Shown: one piece after another, positions 18,670 through 27,553 of the stretch | Position numbering within the stretch: the first letter of the stretch is position 1 | How the letters are laid out: every line of letters starts with the position of its first letter | Source of the DNA: JAYODW01 sp038116745 | Lineage (GTDB): Bacteria > Pseudomonadota > Gammaproteobacteria > Ga0077536 | NCBI GenBank assembly: GCA_038116745.1 | Contig: JAYODW010000004.1 | Location: forward strand, 1-64,000 | Direction of reading: 5' to 3' | Length of the DNA: 64,000 nt | Notes under the pieces: generated by a model | Seen by the model: only the letters and a program-made list of their open reading frames with translations | Database searches by the model: none | What the model was told of the DNA's origin: nothing | Made by a program: the position numbers and the translations under genes

Positions 18670-19201
18670 CGAAGAAAACGGTTTCTGCCTCGCCCTGCAG
18701 ACGGATATCAAAGCGGTAATGATCCCCTTCCCGCTGAGCGAGGAGGCTGGCGCGACGGGCTTCGGGGACACAGCCCAGCGCCGGGTCAACCGCGTTGGCT
18801 GCTGTCTCCTCCGGAAAGTAGACACGGGTGTAGAGATGGGTGAGCAGCCCACGGGCGAACAGGACGAGATTGATCACCGGCGCGTGCGCGATGCCGTCAT
18901 CCGCCGTCACACCACCCGGCTTCAGCGTTTCAAACACGTAGCGCCCGTCAGCATCGGTGGCGCAGCGCCCGGCGCCGCTGAAACCCGCACTCCCAGGGCG
19001 TGGGTAGGAACCCGAGGCATCCGCCTGCCAGATCTCAAGCAGCGCATCCGGTACTGGCTGTCCGTCGCCGTCGAGCACCTGCCCGGTCAGCACCAGGGGT
19101 TGACCAATGAGCTGGTCGCCCGTCAGCCGGTTGGCCTGCGGCCAGTCGAGCCCGATGGAAAAGAACGGCCCGACGGTCTGCGACGGGGTCAGGCCGCTCA
19201 C
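18662..19201 (-). CDS. pcaG: Protocatechuate 3,4-dioxygenase alpha subunit
   Basis: This 179-residue intradiol dioxygenase subunit begins TPSQTVGPFFSIGL, the classic PcaG start, with VLDGDGQPVPDALLEIWQAD and HAPVINLVLFARGLLTHLYTRVYF further on. It pairs with PcaH and helps form the substrate pocket; the iron ligands belong to the beta subunit. It overlaps pcaH by 4 bp (ATGA). Confidence 0.96.
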   Translation of the reverse strand: MSGLTPSQTVGPFFSIGLDWPQANRLTGDQLIGQPLVLTGQVLDGDGQPVPDALLEIWQADASGSYPRPGSAGFSGAGRCATDADGRYVFETLKPGGVTADDGIAHAPVINLVLFARGLLTHLYTRVYFPEETAANAVDPALGCVPEARRASLLAQREGDHYRFDIRLQGEAETVFFDV

Positions 19202-19905
19202 ACCTGCCGCTCCAGCGGGGTCTCGTCGGGACCGCGCAGCACGATGTCGAAGCGGTAGGCGAGCGCGAAATCAGGCTGGCTATTCTCAAGGTCAAAGCGC
19301 GCTACCAGGCGCTCCCGCACGTCGCGGTCGGGCATGCCCATATAAATAGGGTCGAACGGCAGCAGCGGGTCGCCCTCAAAGTACATCTGCGTCACCAGGC
19401 GGCTGGCCCAGGCCTGGCCGAACAGCGAGAAATGGATATGTCTGGGCCGCCAGGCATTGGGATGATTGCCCCAGGGGTAGGCGCCCGGTTCGATGGTGAT
19501 GAAACGGTAGGCGCCGTCGTCGTCAGTCAAGGCCTGACCGGCACCCGTGAAACAAGGGTCCAGCGGCGCGTCGTGCCGGTCGCCTCCGTGCAGGTAGCGA
19601 CCAGCGGCGTTGGCCTGCCAGACCTCGATCAGCGCCCGGCGCTCAGGCCGCCCGGCCTGGTCGGTAACCCGGCCGTGCACCACAATCCGCTGACCCTGCG
19701 CCACACCGCCCTGCGGGTTCACCGTCAGATCTGTCGCGCCCACGCGCAGGCGCTCAGCGCCGAAACAAGGCCCGGAGATATCCCCCGGCCCCGGCGGTAT
19801 GCGTACCGCCGCCTCGCCCGGCGCGCGCTTTGCGCTCGAGCGATAGGCCGGGCAGTCATTCGGCGGATAGATGCCGGGCGGAACCGTTGCGAATGGCCGG
19901 CTCAC
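19198..19905 (-). CDS. pcaH: Protocatechuate 3,4-dioxygenase beta subunit
   Basis: This catalytic subunit has the non-heme Fe(III) ligands in place: Tyr in AAGRYLHGGDRHDAP, Tyr in EPGAYPWGNHPNAW, and two His in RPRHIHFSLFG. With PcaG it cleaves protocatechuate to 3-carboxy-cis,cis-muconate. The chosen GTG start at 19905 overlaps the pcaJ stop (GTGA) and gives 235 residues. An in-frame ATG at 19929 would add 8 residues. Confidence 0.95.
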   Translation of the reverse strand: MSRPFATVPPGIYPPNDCPAYRSSAKRAPGEAAVRIPPGPGDISGPCFGAERLRVGATDLTVNPQGGVAQGQRIVVHGRVTDQAGRPERRALIEVWQANAAGRYLHGGDRHDAPLDPCFTGAGQALTDDDGAYRFITIEPGAYPWGNHPNAWRPRHIHFSLFGQAWASRLVTQMYFEGDPLLPFDPIYMGMPDRDVRERLVARFDLENSQPDFALAYRFDIVLRGPDETPLERQV

Positions 19906-20573
19906 GTCTCGTCCACCAGGCGGCGGCAATCGACAGCAAATGTCAGCGGCGCCCCGGTGCGCGCCTGCAGCTCATCTTCGCTCAGCCCCTCGACCATGTC
20001 GGTCACGACGAGCCCGGCCGGCGAGATCTCAATCACGGCCAGGTCGGAGTACACCCGGTTGACGCAGGCGAGACCGGTCAGAGGCAGCTCACAGCGCGAG
20101 AGGAGCTTGGGTGAGCCGTCTTTTGCCACGTGCGTCGAGAGCATGACCCAGACCTGCTTGGCCCCGGCGACGAGGTCCATGGCACCCCCCACGGCCGGCG
20201 GTTTCGGACCGGGCAGCGCCCAATTGGCCAGGTCGCCGTTGGCCGCCACCTGGTAGGCCCCGAGGATCGAGACGTCGATGTGGCCGCCGCGGATCATGGC
20301 AAACGAATCAGCGTGGTGAAAATAAGAGCCGCCCGGCAGGATAGTGACAGGCTGCTTGCCGGCGTTGATGAGATCCGGATCCTCCGCGCCCGCCGCCGGC
20401 GCCGGCCCCATGCCAAGCAGGCCGTTCTCTGAATGCAGTACGAATTCACGGCCAGCGGGAATGTAATCGGCCACCGTCATCGGCATGCCGATCCCGAGAT
20501 TCACATAGGCACCATCGACGATATCTTCGGCCACGCGACGCGCGATGCCGGCTGCTGACAGAGCGTTCATCAT
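19902..20573 (-). CDS. pcaJ: 3-oxoadipate CoA-transferase subunit B
   Basis: This 223-residue class I CoA-transferase beta subunit shows GAYVNLGIGMP near the start and LHSENGLLGMGP, whose Glu is the catalytic residue in this family. It works with PcaI to transfer CoA from succinyl-CoA to 3-oxoadipate. Its start overlaps the pcaI stop by 4 bp. Confidence 0.92.
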   Translation of the reverse strand: MMNALSAAGIARRVAEDIVDGAYVNLGIGMPMTVADYIPAGREFVLHSENGLLGMGPAPAAGAEDPDLINAGKQPVTILPGGSYFHHADSFAMIRGGHIDVSILGAYQVAANGDLANWALPGPKPPAVGGAMDLVAGAKQVWVMLSTHVAKDGSPKLLSRCELPLTGLACVNRVYSDLAVIEISPAGLVVTDMVEGLSEDELQARTGAPLTFAVDCRRLVDET

Positions 20574-21238
20574 GGCCCCACCTCCACGATGCGGTTGACG
20601 AAAATTCCCGGCGTTACAACCACTTCGGGGTCGACCATCTCCACTATTTCGCGCACCTCGACCAGCGTCGTGGAGGCCGCCATGGCCATGATGGGATTGA
20701 AGTTGCGCGAGGTCCGGGCGTAGGTCAGATTACCCCAGCGGTCACCCTGCCGAGCATGGATAAGAGCGACATCAGCTCGGATAGCACGTTCCATGACGTA
20801 CTGGCGGTCGTCGAAACTCCGGGTCTCTTTGCCTTCAGCGAGCGTCGTGCCATACGCCGTAGCGGTGTAGAAGGCCGGAATACCTGCCCCCCCCGCGCGG
20901 ATGCGCTCGGCCAGCGTTCCCTGCGGCACGATTTCAAGTTCAATCTGCCCCGCCGCATAGAGCTCTTCAAACACCACGGAGCCTGAAGAGCGCGGAAATG
21001 AGCACACCATACGACCGACGCATCCGGCCTTGAGCAGCCGCGCCAGTCCATAGTCACCCGAGCCGGCGTTGTTGCTGACGATGGTCAGATCCCTCAAGCC
21101 CAGTACGCGGATTGCGTCCAGCAGGTGTTCCGGCACGCCCGCGTCGCCAAAGCCCCCGACCAGAACGGTTGCGCCGTCATGCAGGTCCGCGCAGTCGGCA
21201 ACGATGGCGGCCAGGTCGGCGTAGCGCTTATCGATCAT
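20570..21238 (-). CDS. pcaI: 3-oxoadipate CoA-transferase subunit A
   Basis: This 222-residue alpha subunit has GATVLVGGFGDAGVPEHL, the glycine-rich CoA-binding part, and IVSNNAGSGDYGLARLL. It is the first pca gene of the operon. The thiolase PcaF and lactonase PcaD, needed to complete the pathway, are not in the window. Confidence 0.92.
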   Translation of the reverse strand: MIDKRYADLAAIVADCADLHDGATVLVGGFGDAGVPEHLLDAIRVLGLRDLTIVSNNAGSGDYGLARLLKAGCVGRMVCSFPRSSGSVVFEELYAAGQIELEIVPQGTLAERIRAGGAGIPAFYTATAYGTTLAEGKETRSFDDRQYVMERAIRADVALIHARQGDRWGNLTYARTSRNFNPIMAMAASTTLVEVREIVEMVDPEVVVTPGIFVNRIVEVGP

Positions 21239-21311
21239 GGATGATCCTCGTCGAACGGGCGCCGATTATGGCAAGAATCCCGGCCAGCGTGCCCCTGCAG
21301 GGCGCGGACGT

Positions 21312-22331
21312 TCAGGACTCCAGCAGAGTGAGCGCCTGCTGCGCGCAGCGCTCAACGCTGCGCTTGAACAGATCCAGATCGACTTCGCGGTCGCTACCCA
21401 TCACGCCTTCGAGATAGCGCTTGTAGACCCCCTGGCGAATGGCCGCGATACGCCAGTAGGAGAACGCCCGGTAGTAGTTGATATGACCAAGATCACGGCC
21501 ACTCACCGCCGCATAGCCAGCGAGTATGGTTTCACGCGGCGGAAAGCCGCCGGCCACCGTTGGCACCTGGTCATCAACACCCTCAATACCTTCCCCCGGT
21601 CCGACCCAGGAATTCAGCAGGTAGCCCAGGTCGGCCAGCGGATCGCCTAGGGTGCAGAGCTCCCAATCGAGCACGGCCTGGATGCGACCCTCACGGGTAA
21701 TAAAATTCCCCAGGCGATAGTCGCCGTGCACGATCGCCGTGCCCTGCTGTGCCGGCACGCGCGCCTGCAGCAGTTCCGCGACGCGCTCCATCGCCGGCAC
21801 GGGGTGGGTGCGGGTCGCCTCCCACTGACGTGTCCAACGCTTGAGCTGCCGTGCGATGTATCCATCGTGGCGTCCGAGATCGTCAAGCCCTACCGCAGCC
21901 GGCTCGAGGCTGTGCAGAGTGGCCAGCACTTCGACCACGTGCCGCGCTAACGCGTCCCGTTCGGTCTGGGGCAGGTCACCGACCGCTTCTTTGTCGTGCA
22001 GCACGGCGCCGGGAACGTAGTCCATGACGAAAAATGGTGCGCCGTTAATGTCAGCGTCAGGGCTCACACCGCGGCAGGGCGCCACCGGCACCCCGCTACC
22101 TGCCAGCGCCGCAACGATGCGATGCTCGCGGACGACGTCGTGCGCTGATTCCAGGACGTGGCCCAGCGGCGGCCGCCGCAACACGTAACACCGACCTGCC
22201 TGGTCGGTGCAGGCGTAAGTCAGGTTGGAATGCCCGCCTGCGATCAGCGAGAACCCAACCGGTGGCGCGAGGTCCTCAATCCGCGCTGCCAGCCACGCGG
22301 TGACCCGATCACTGTCTATACCTTCCGTCAT
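21312..22331 (-). CDS. Phosphotransferase family protein (APH-like, ACAD10/11 N-domain type)
   Basis: The 339-residue protein has a kinase-like fold: FSLIAGGHSNLTYACTD (nucleotide loop), VLRRPPLGH, the catalytic VHGDYRLGNFI and the metal motif VLDWELCTLGDPLADLGYL. Proteins of this kind often accompany acyl-CoA dehydrogenases and are thought to phosphorylate hydroxyacyl substrates. The start at 22331 has GGAGG eight bases upstream; the longer open frame to 22430 lacks such a site. It lies 73 bp ahead of pcaI in the same direction and may share its transcript. Confidence 0.85.
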   Translation of the reverse strand: MTEGIDSDRVTAWLAARIEDLAPPVGFSLIAGGHSNLTYACTDQAGRCYVLRRPPLGHVLESAHDVVREHRIVAALAGSGVPVAPCRGVSPDADINGAPFFVMDYVPGAVLHDKEAVGDLPQTERDALARHVVEVLATLHSLEPAAVGLDDLGRHDGYIARQLKRWTRQWEATRTHPVPAMERVAELLQARVPAQQGTAIVHGDYRLGNFITREGRIQAVLDWELCTLGDPLADLGYLLNSWVGPGEGIEGVDDQVPTVAGGFPPRETILAGYAAVSGRDLGHINYYRAFSYWRIAAIRQGVYKRYLEGVMGSDREVDLDLFKRSVERCAQQALTLLES

Positions 22332-22586
22332 GCTTGCAGTCCTCCGGTACTTAGCAAACTCCCAGGCGCCGCGCTGCGTTCCCGCTTCGCCTCCGCATAC
22401 CTCCCGTTGCTCCGCATCAGCCGATGCCAACGGACATTTTTCCTCCGTGCCAATACCTAGAAATGCGGTGTGGACGCTGGGGTTACCGTACTCCAGAATT
22501 ACAGCACCATCGCTCCTGGCGCTCAGTGACTCCGGCCCGTTAGGCGCCGGCTCACGCTAGGCAGAACAAGGAATTCCCAATCAATA

Positions 22587-25500
22587 ATGAAACCGTTATT
22601 CCACACCGCTACAGCCGGCAGGCCTCGGCCTCTCAGCAGCTCACTGTGCTTCGGCGCGGCCATTACTCTCACGCTCTTGACCGGCTGCGGCGATACCGCA
22701 CGCCCAGAGGCGGAGGCGACCGCACGGGTCGAAGTTGTAGGCATGAACGACGCGCCAGAGATTCGGCGCGAAAAGCCCATCCCACTGACACCTGTCGATC
22801 TCTTTGACACCGCACCGATCCCTGTCGCCACACCCGTCGCTTATCTTGTCAGCAAGGCGCGGATCTTTGACGCGGACCTGCTGCCCGAGCCCGACACCCT
22901 GGGGATCGCCATTATTGCGCTCCGCGATGCGAATGGCCGCTGGGAGTTCAGCACCGACAGCCGAGACGGCCTTGATGGCACCTGGCAGCCGGTCGGCGAT
23001 GTGACCCCGTCAGCCGCCCGAGTGCTGAGCACCGGAGCCTGGGTCCGATACGTGCCGCCACCGCCGGGGACCCAGGGGCCCGCGCGCCTCACCTTTCGCG
23101 CCTGGGACGGCAGCGACAAGCTCAGCTCCGGCACAGGTGCGGTAAACACCGAAGCGCCGGTTGCATCAGAGAGTACAGCTGCGGCCTTCAGTGCAGGCAG
23201 CGCGACCGCAGAGCATGCTTTCATCGCCGTGGACGACCCACCACAGGCGCAAAACGACGATGCGCAAAGGCAGCCCGCGCTGACTGTTCAGGCGGGCATG
23301 AGTTCGGACAACTTGGTCCCGGTGCTGCTGAACAACGACTTTGACCCCGACCCAGACGAGGCGGGCCGCTTCGGTATTGTCTCCATTAACTCCGACGGCG
23401 CGATCGGGAAAGTGACTTTCGATCCTGGGGCAGCGGGGTTCGGGGACGAGATGGTCGTCTACACAGCAGAGCCCGACTTATTCCGCAGTCTAGCCGCAGG
23501 TGCAACGCGCACCGACTCTTTTCGCTACACGGTGCAGTCAGCAGCACTGAACCCCACCGTACTGAAGGGAGACATGGCTGCTGCTGTCGGTGATTTCAGA
23601 ACTGCCGTGATTCATTACAAGAACGCCGTGCAGGATGAACCGGAGAACGCCTCCGTGCGATTCGCACTCAGCAAGTTTCACCTGGACACCGGCGACCCCA
23701 AGGCCGCACTGAAAGAAGCTGAAAAAGCCCGTTCGCTGGGACAGAATTCGGATGAACTTAATCGGACGTTGGCGCTCGCCAGCGTATTGTCAGGCGACTA
23801 TCCGAAAGCCAGTCTCGAGATCGAGCGTTACGGCGTTGCACAGGATCCGGCCTGGAAGCTGGTGAAGGCGCGGCTTGAGGTTGCCCAAAGCAGAACCTCC
23901 GAGGCGACAGAGCTGCTGCAGAGCCTGTTGGATGAAGATCCGGAGAACATCGAGGTGCTTCGTGCTCTCGGTCAGGCGAATCTTAACGGGGGCAACATCG
24001 AAGGCAGCCGGGCCGCCATCGAGTCGATTCTGGCCGCGCGCCCGGAAGATATACCGGCTTTGATGACCCGCGCCGCGCTGGATCTGCAGGCCGGTGAAAT
24101 GGCGGAAGCTCGCGACGGCTTTAGAAAAGTGCTCCAGCTCAGACCCAGCGCCCGAGCCGCCCGCCTAGGCCTGGCCGCCGCCCATATAGAGCTGAAGGAT
24201 CCCGACAGCGCGGAGAAAGCGCTGAATCCGCTCGGTAAGGATCTCGAAGGCAACCCGCAGGTGCAGGTTCTACGCGCCCGCATCGCCGAAATGCGCGGCA
24301 CGCCTGATACCGCGCTGGTCCATCTGCGCAGCGCACTGCAGCGTCAACCCAAAAACCGATATGCCCTGTCACGCGCGGCGGATCTGAGCCTGCGCGCAGG
24401 TGACTACGTCAGCACCGAGGGCTTTCTCGCGAGGCTCCGAGAAGACGATCCAGACAACGAAAGCTCCAGACTGCTTCACGGCATCGCGCTGATGCGCCTG
24501 GGCCGAAATGAAGAGGCGCGCGCGCTGCTCGAAAATGAAGACCAAACCGAGATAGCAGCTGATCCGAAGCTCCTCGCCCTGCTAGGCACAACATATCTCG
24601 ACGCTGGAGAACCCGAGGCTGCCAGAGCAAGTCTGGAGCGAGCCGCCAGTCTGGCGCCGGAGTCGCTGGAAATCCGCTCACAGCTGGCCCTGACCAGACT
24701 CCGGACCGGGCAGGCCGCGCAAGCTATGGAGGATTTTTCAGTCCTCAAGGAAGGCGCACCGGATGATCTGAAAATCGCTGTTCTGGAAATTCTTGCAGCG
24801 TCCGCCTCCGGCAATCAGGCGGAGACCTTGCGCCTGGCTGATAGTTTCGTCCAGCGGCACGGCGACACCTTCGCCGCCCCGTGGAACATGCGCGGACACC
24901 TCCGCGCTCGCGCCGGCGAGGCAGCGGCCGCGAAAGATGACTTTGAGGCGGCGCTCGACAGGCAGCCTGACTTCTACACCGCGCGGATAAACCTCGCGCG
25001 CCTTGCGGCAGCTGAGGAGGACTTCGATACCGCCCGCCGGCAACTGCAAACCGTGCTTGAGCAATCGCCCCACCATCTTGAAGCTCTGATGACCCTCTCG
25101 ACCCTGGCCCGACGGGATAATGACCGCGTTGCCGCGCGATCTCTGTGGGAAGAAGCGGTCGCGCACCATCCAAACGCAGTCCAACCCCGTCTTCTGCTCG
25201 CCCGGCTGAAGCGTGAAGACGGCGAAATCACCGAGGCCAGGTCTCTAGTGGAGCAGGCCCTGGCGCTCGCCCCGACCTCGCCGACAGCGCAGTTCGAATA
25301 CGCCAGCACCATGCTGCTGGCAGGACAGCCCCAGGACGCCTTGCCGATTGCGCAGAAACTTCTCAACAAACTGCCGGAATCCCCGGAGGCGCTGACGCTC
25401 ATGAGTGCCATAAAGCTGCAGCTCCGGGATAAATCCGGATTCGAAAGTGCCGTGAAGCAGCTTTCTGAAGTCGCGCCCGAGTCGCCCCAGGCTGTTTTGG

Positions 25501-26231
25501 GCCGAGCACGTCTTGCCCTGACCGACAAGCGTCTCGACGAAGCCCGAAAGCTCGTAGACCAACTAATCGCCTCCGGTTCACTGGTACCAAGCGCACAGCT
25601 GCTGAGCGGCGATATCGCCAGCATGACAGGTGATTACGCCCAGGCAGCGGCGGCTTATCAAGCCGCTTTCGAGGTGCTGGGTGGAACGCAGCTTATGCTC
25701 AAGCTGGACAATGCCGAGCGACGCTCGGGGCAGGGCACGCAACGGCTGGCCGACTGGGTAAACGCCAATCCCGACGACACTGCAGCACTGTTTGCGCTCG
25801 GCATGCAGCGCCATGGGGCGGGCGCTGTTGACGAGGCCGCGGCGCTATACAAAAAGATACTGGCCCTGAACGGCTCGCACTTGGGGGCGCTCAACAATCT
25901 CGCCTGGGTCTACCACGAACGAGGCCAGGACGACGCGCTCGCCCTGGCCGAAAAAGCCTATGAGCGTGCACAATCCGATCCCAGTATTGCTGACACCTAC
26001 GGTTGGATCCTGCTCGCAGAAGGAAAGCGCGAGCAGGCTTTAAACGTGCTCCAGAAGGCCCATCAGGCCGCGCCTCGTAATGGCGAAATCGCGTTTCATT
26101 ACGCGAGCGCACAATCGCAGGTTGGTGATCATCGGGGCGCAGTGAAGACCCTGGAGGAACTTCTCAAAAACAAGACCTCTTTCGGCAGCCGTCCAGATGC
26201 AGAGGCTCTGCTTAAGAAACTCGGCGGCTGA
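22587..26231 (+). CDS. prsT: Lipoprotein joining an adhesin-like region to PrsT-type TPR repeats
   Basis: The 1214-residue protein has a lipobox LTGC with Cys34. Residues 50-220 (GIAIIALRDANGRWEFSTD, TFRAWDGSD) resemble repeats of large VCBS-type adhesins. Residues 225-315 (LLNNDFDPDPDEAGRF, DSFRYTV) resemble a cadherin-like tandem-95 domain. From about residue 320 to the end there are some 20 TPR units, starting AVGDFRTAVIHYKNAVQ, in the style of the PEP-CTERM system protein PrsT. PrsT proteins normally start with a lipobox directly before the TPRs, so the inserted region is unusual. It is probably an outer-membrane lipoprotein of the exopolysaccharide/PEP-CTERM apparatus. The RBS AAGGAA lies 12 bp before the ATG. 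The symbol is tentative. Confidence 0.78.
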   Translation: MKPLFHTATAGRPRPLSSSLCFGAAITLTLLTGCGDTARPEAEATARVEVVGMNDAPEIRREKPIPLTPVDLFDTAPIPVATPVAYLVSKARIFDADLLPEPDTLGIAIIALRDANGRWEFSTDSRDGLDGTWQPVGDVTPSAARVLSTGAWVRYVPPPPGTQGPARLTFRAWDGSDKLSSGTGAVNTEAPVASESTAAAFSAGSATAEHAFIAVDDPPQAQNDDAQRQPALTVQAGMSSDNLVPVLLNNDFDPDPDEAGRFGIVSINSDGAIGKVTFDPGAAGFGDEMVVYTAEPDLFRSLAAGATRTDSFRYTVQSAALNPTVLKGDMAAAVGDFRTAVIHYKNAVQDEPENASVRFALSKFHLDTGDPKAALKEAEKARSLGQNSDELNRTLALASVLSGDYPKASLEIERYGVAQDPAWKLVKARLEVAQSRTSEATELLQSLLDEDPENIEVLRALGQANLNGGNIEGSRAAIESILAARPEDIPALMTRAALDLQAGEMAEARDGFRKVLQLRPSARAARLGLAAAHIELKDPDSAEKALNPLGKDLEGNPQVQVLRARIAEMRGTPDTALVHLRSALQRQPKNRYALSRAADLSLRAGDYVSTEGFLARLREDDPDNESSRLLHGIALMRLGRNEEARALLENEDQTEIAADPKLLALLGTTYLDAGEPEAARASLERAASLAPESLEIRSQLALTRLRTGQAAQAMEDFSVLKEGAPDDLKIAVLEILAASASGNQAETLRLADSFVQRHGDTFAAPWNMRGHLRARAGEAAAAKDDFEAALDRQPDFYTARINLARLAAAEEDFDTARRQLQTVLEQSPHHLEALMTLSTLARRDNDRVAARSLWEEAVAHHPNAVQPRLLLARLKREDGEITEARSLVEQALALAPTSPTAQFEYASTMLLAGQPQDALPIAQKLLNKLPESPEALTLMSAIKLQLRDKSGFESAVKQLSEVAPESPQAVLGRARLALTDKRLDEARKLVDQLIASGSLVPSAQLLSGDIASMTGDYAQAAAAYQAAFEVLGGTQLMLKLDNAERRSGQGTQRLADWVNANPDDTAALFALGMQRHGAGAVDEAAALYKKILALNGSHLGALNNLAWVYHERGQDDALALAEKAYERAQSDPSIADTYGWILLAEGKREQALNVLQKAHQAAPRNGEIAFHYASAQSQVGDHRGAVKTLEELLKNKTSFGSRPDAEALLKKLGG

Positions 26232-26313
26232 CACTTAAATCCGGTGCGCGCAAGGTCTATGCGCGGCTCCGACAGCCCCACGCACAGATCAAACGCTTCC
26301 TTTTCTCGCGCCC

Positions 26314-27087
26314 ATGACCAGCGTGCGTGCTGAGGCCCTCCGCGTCGTCACCTATAACCTGCACAAAGGCTTCAGCGGTTCTCGACCGCGGCGTTTCGTC
26401 CTGCACCAGATGCGTCACGCCCTGGAGGGACTGGATGCAGATTTTGTACTACTGCAGGAAGTGCTGGGCGAGCATCACGGCCACGCCCGTCGCGAGCGCG
26501 AATGGCCAGAAGAGCCGCAGTTCGAATTCCTCGCTGACAGCCTGTGGCCGCATCACGCCTATGGCCGTAACGCGGTTTACGACGCCGGCAATCATGGCAA
26601 CGCTATCCTGAGCCGGGCACCGCTCGGCGAGTGCAGCAATATCCCGGTCTCGCCCTATCCTTTCGCCGCCAGCCGCAGCCTGCTTCACGGCGTGGCCCGG
26701 ATCCCGGATACAGCTGTCGACCTGCACCTGATCTGCGTTCATTTCGGTTTTCTCAGTGTCGAGCGGCGCCCGCAGATCGCGAAACTCTGCGCGCATATCG
26801 ACAGTGCAGTGCCGGGCGACGCCCCGCTGCTGGTCGCCGGCGACTTCAACGACTGGAGCGCCCGCGCCGAGCGGCATTTCAACGCGGCGCTAGGTCTGAC
26901 CGAGGCACATCGCGCCCTGCACGGACGGTTCGCCCGCACCTATCCCGCGTGGAGCCCGCTGCTGCCGCTGGACCGGATCTATGTCCGCGGTCTCGAGATC
27001 CGCCGAGCGGAGCGGCTGGCCGGCGCGCCGTGGCGCAGCCTTTCCGACCACGTACCGTTAATCGCCGATCTTGCCCTGTGCCCTTGA
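26314..27087 (+). CDS. Endonuclease/exonuclease/phosphatase family protein, YbhP-like
   Basis: The 257-residue protein has the EEP-fold motifs: VVTYNLHKGFSG (Asn), LLQEVLGEH (metal Glu), AGDFNDWSAR (Asp/Asn) and a C-terminal SLSDHVPLIADL (His). The wording, including YGRNAVYDAGNHGNAILSR, is close to YbhP, which accompanies cardiolipin synthase in enterics. Here no cls gene is adjacent. No signal peptide is seen. It converges on hpaR, and the two coding ends overlap by 30 bp. Confidence 0.88.
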   Translation: MTSVRAEALRVVTYNLHKGFSGSRPRRFVLHQMRHALEGLDADFVLLQEVLGEHHGHARREREWPEEPQFEFLADSLWPHHAYGRNAVYDAGNHGNAILSRAPLGECSNIPVSPYPFAASRSLLHGVARIPDTAVDLHLICVHFGFLSVERRPQIAKLCAHIDSAVPGDAPLLVAGDFNDWSARAERHFNAALGLTEAHRALHGRFARTYPAWSPLLPLDRIYVRGLEIRRAERLAGAPWRSLSDHVPLIADLALCP

Positions 27088-27546
27088 GACTCCAGTCGGC
27101 GGTGACGAATCGGTCGCGAAGGGATCGCCGACAGCCGCCGAGAAGTCCTGCAGCAATTGGGTGAGCTCGAGCAGAGCTGCGCTACCGAAAACGGCCTCCA
27201 GACGCGCGTAAAGCGCCTCTGACTCAGGCGCAATTCGGTTGAACAGTCGCCGCCCGGTTGCCGTCAGAGCGAACAGCGCGCGACGCTGATCGCAGGGATC
27301 ACGATGCCGGCGCACGCGCCCGGCGCTCTCGAGATGCTGCAGGATCCGCGTGAGACTCGGTGCCAGCAGCAAACTGCGGCGCGCCAGCTCACCCGCGTCC
27401 AGCGCGGGATACTCGGCCAGCACGCGCAGAACCCGCCATTGCTGTTCGGTCAGCCCGTGACGGCGCAGCATGGGGCGGAACGCAATCATGGCGGCCTCCC
27501 GCGCGCGCAGCAGCTGCATCGGCAGCGAATGCTCGAGTCCGCGCAT
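27058..27546 (-). CDS. hpaR: MarR-family repressor of homoprotocatechuate catabolism
   Basis: This 162-residue protein starts at MRGLEHSLPMQLLRAREAAM, a start typical of HpaR; the open frame reaches 27687 but only by entering hpaG. The winged helix-turn-helix is at LTEQQWRVLRVLAEYPALDAGELARR and HLESAGRVRRHRDPCDQRR. HpaR represses hpa genes and is released by pathway intermediates. It follows hpaG by 7 bp. A likely operator is the double palindrome at 28469-28488. Confidence 0.87.
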   Translation of the reverse strand: MRGLEHSLPMQLLRAREAAMIAFRPMLRRHGLTEQQWRVLRVLAEYPALDAGELARRSLLLAPSLTRILQHLESAGRVRRHRDPCDQRRALFALTATGRRLFNRIAPESEALYARLEAVFGSAALLELTQLLQDFSAAVGDPFATDSSPPTGVSRAQGKIGD

Positions 27547-27553
27547 GTTCCTC

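Noticed and set aside
17611..18843. 410-codon plus-strand open frame
   Set aside because: It is antisense to pobA, which has complete FAD motifs.
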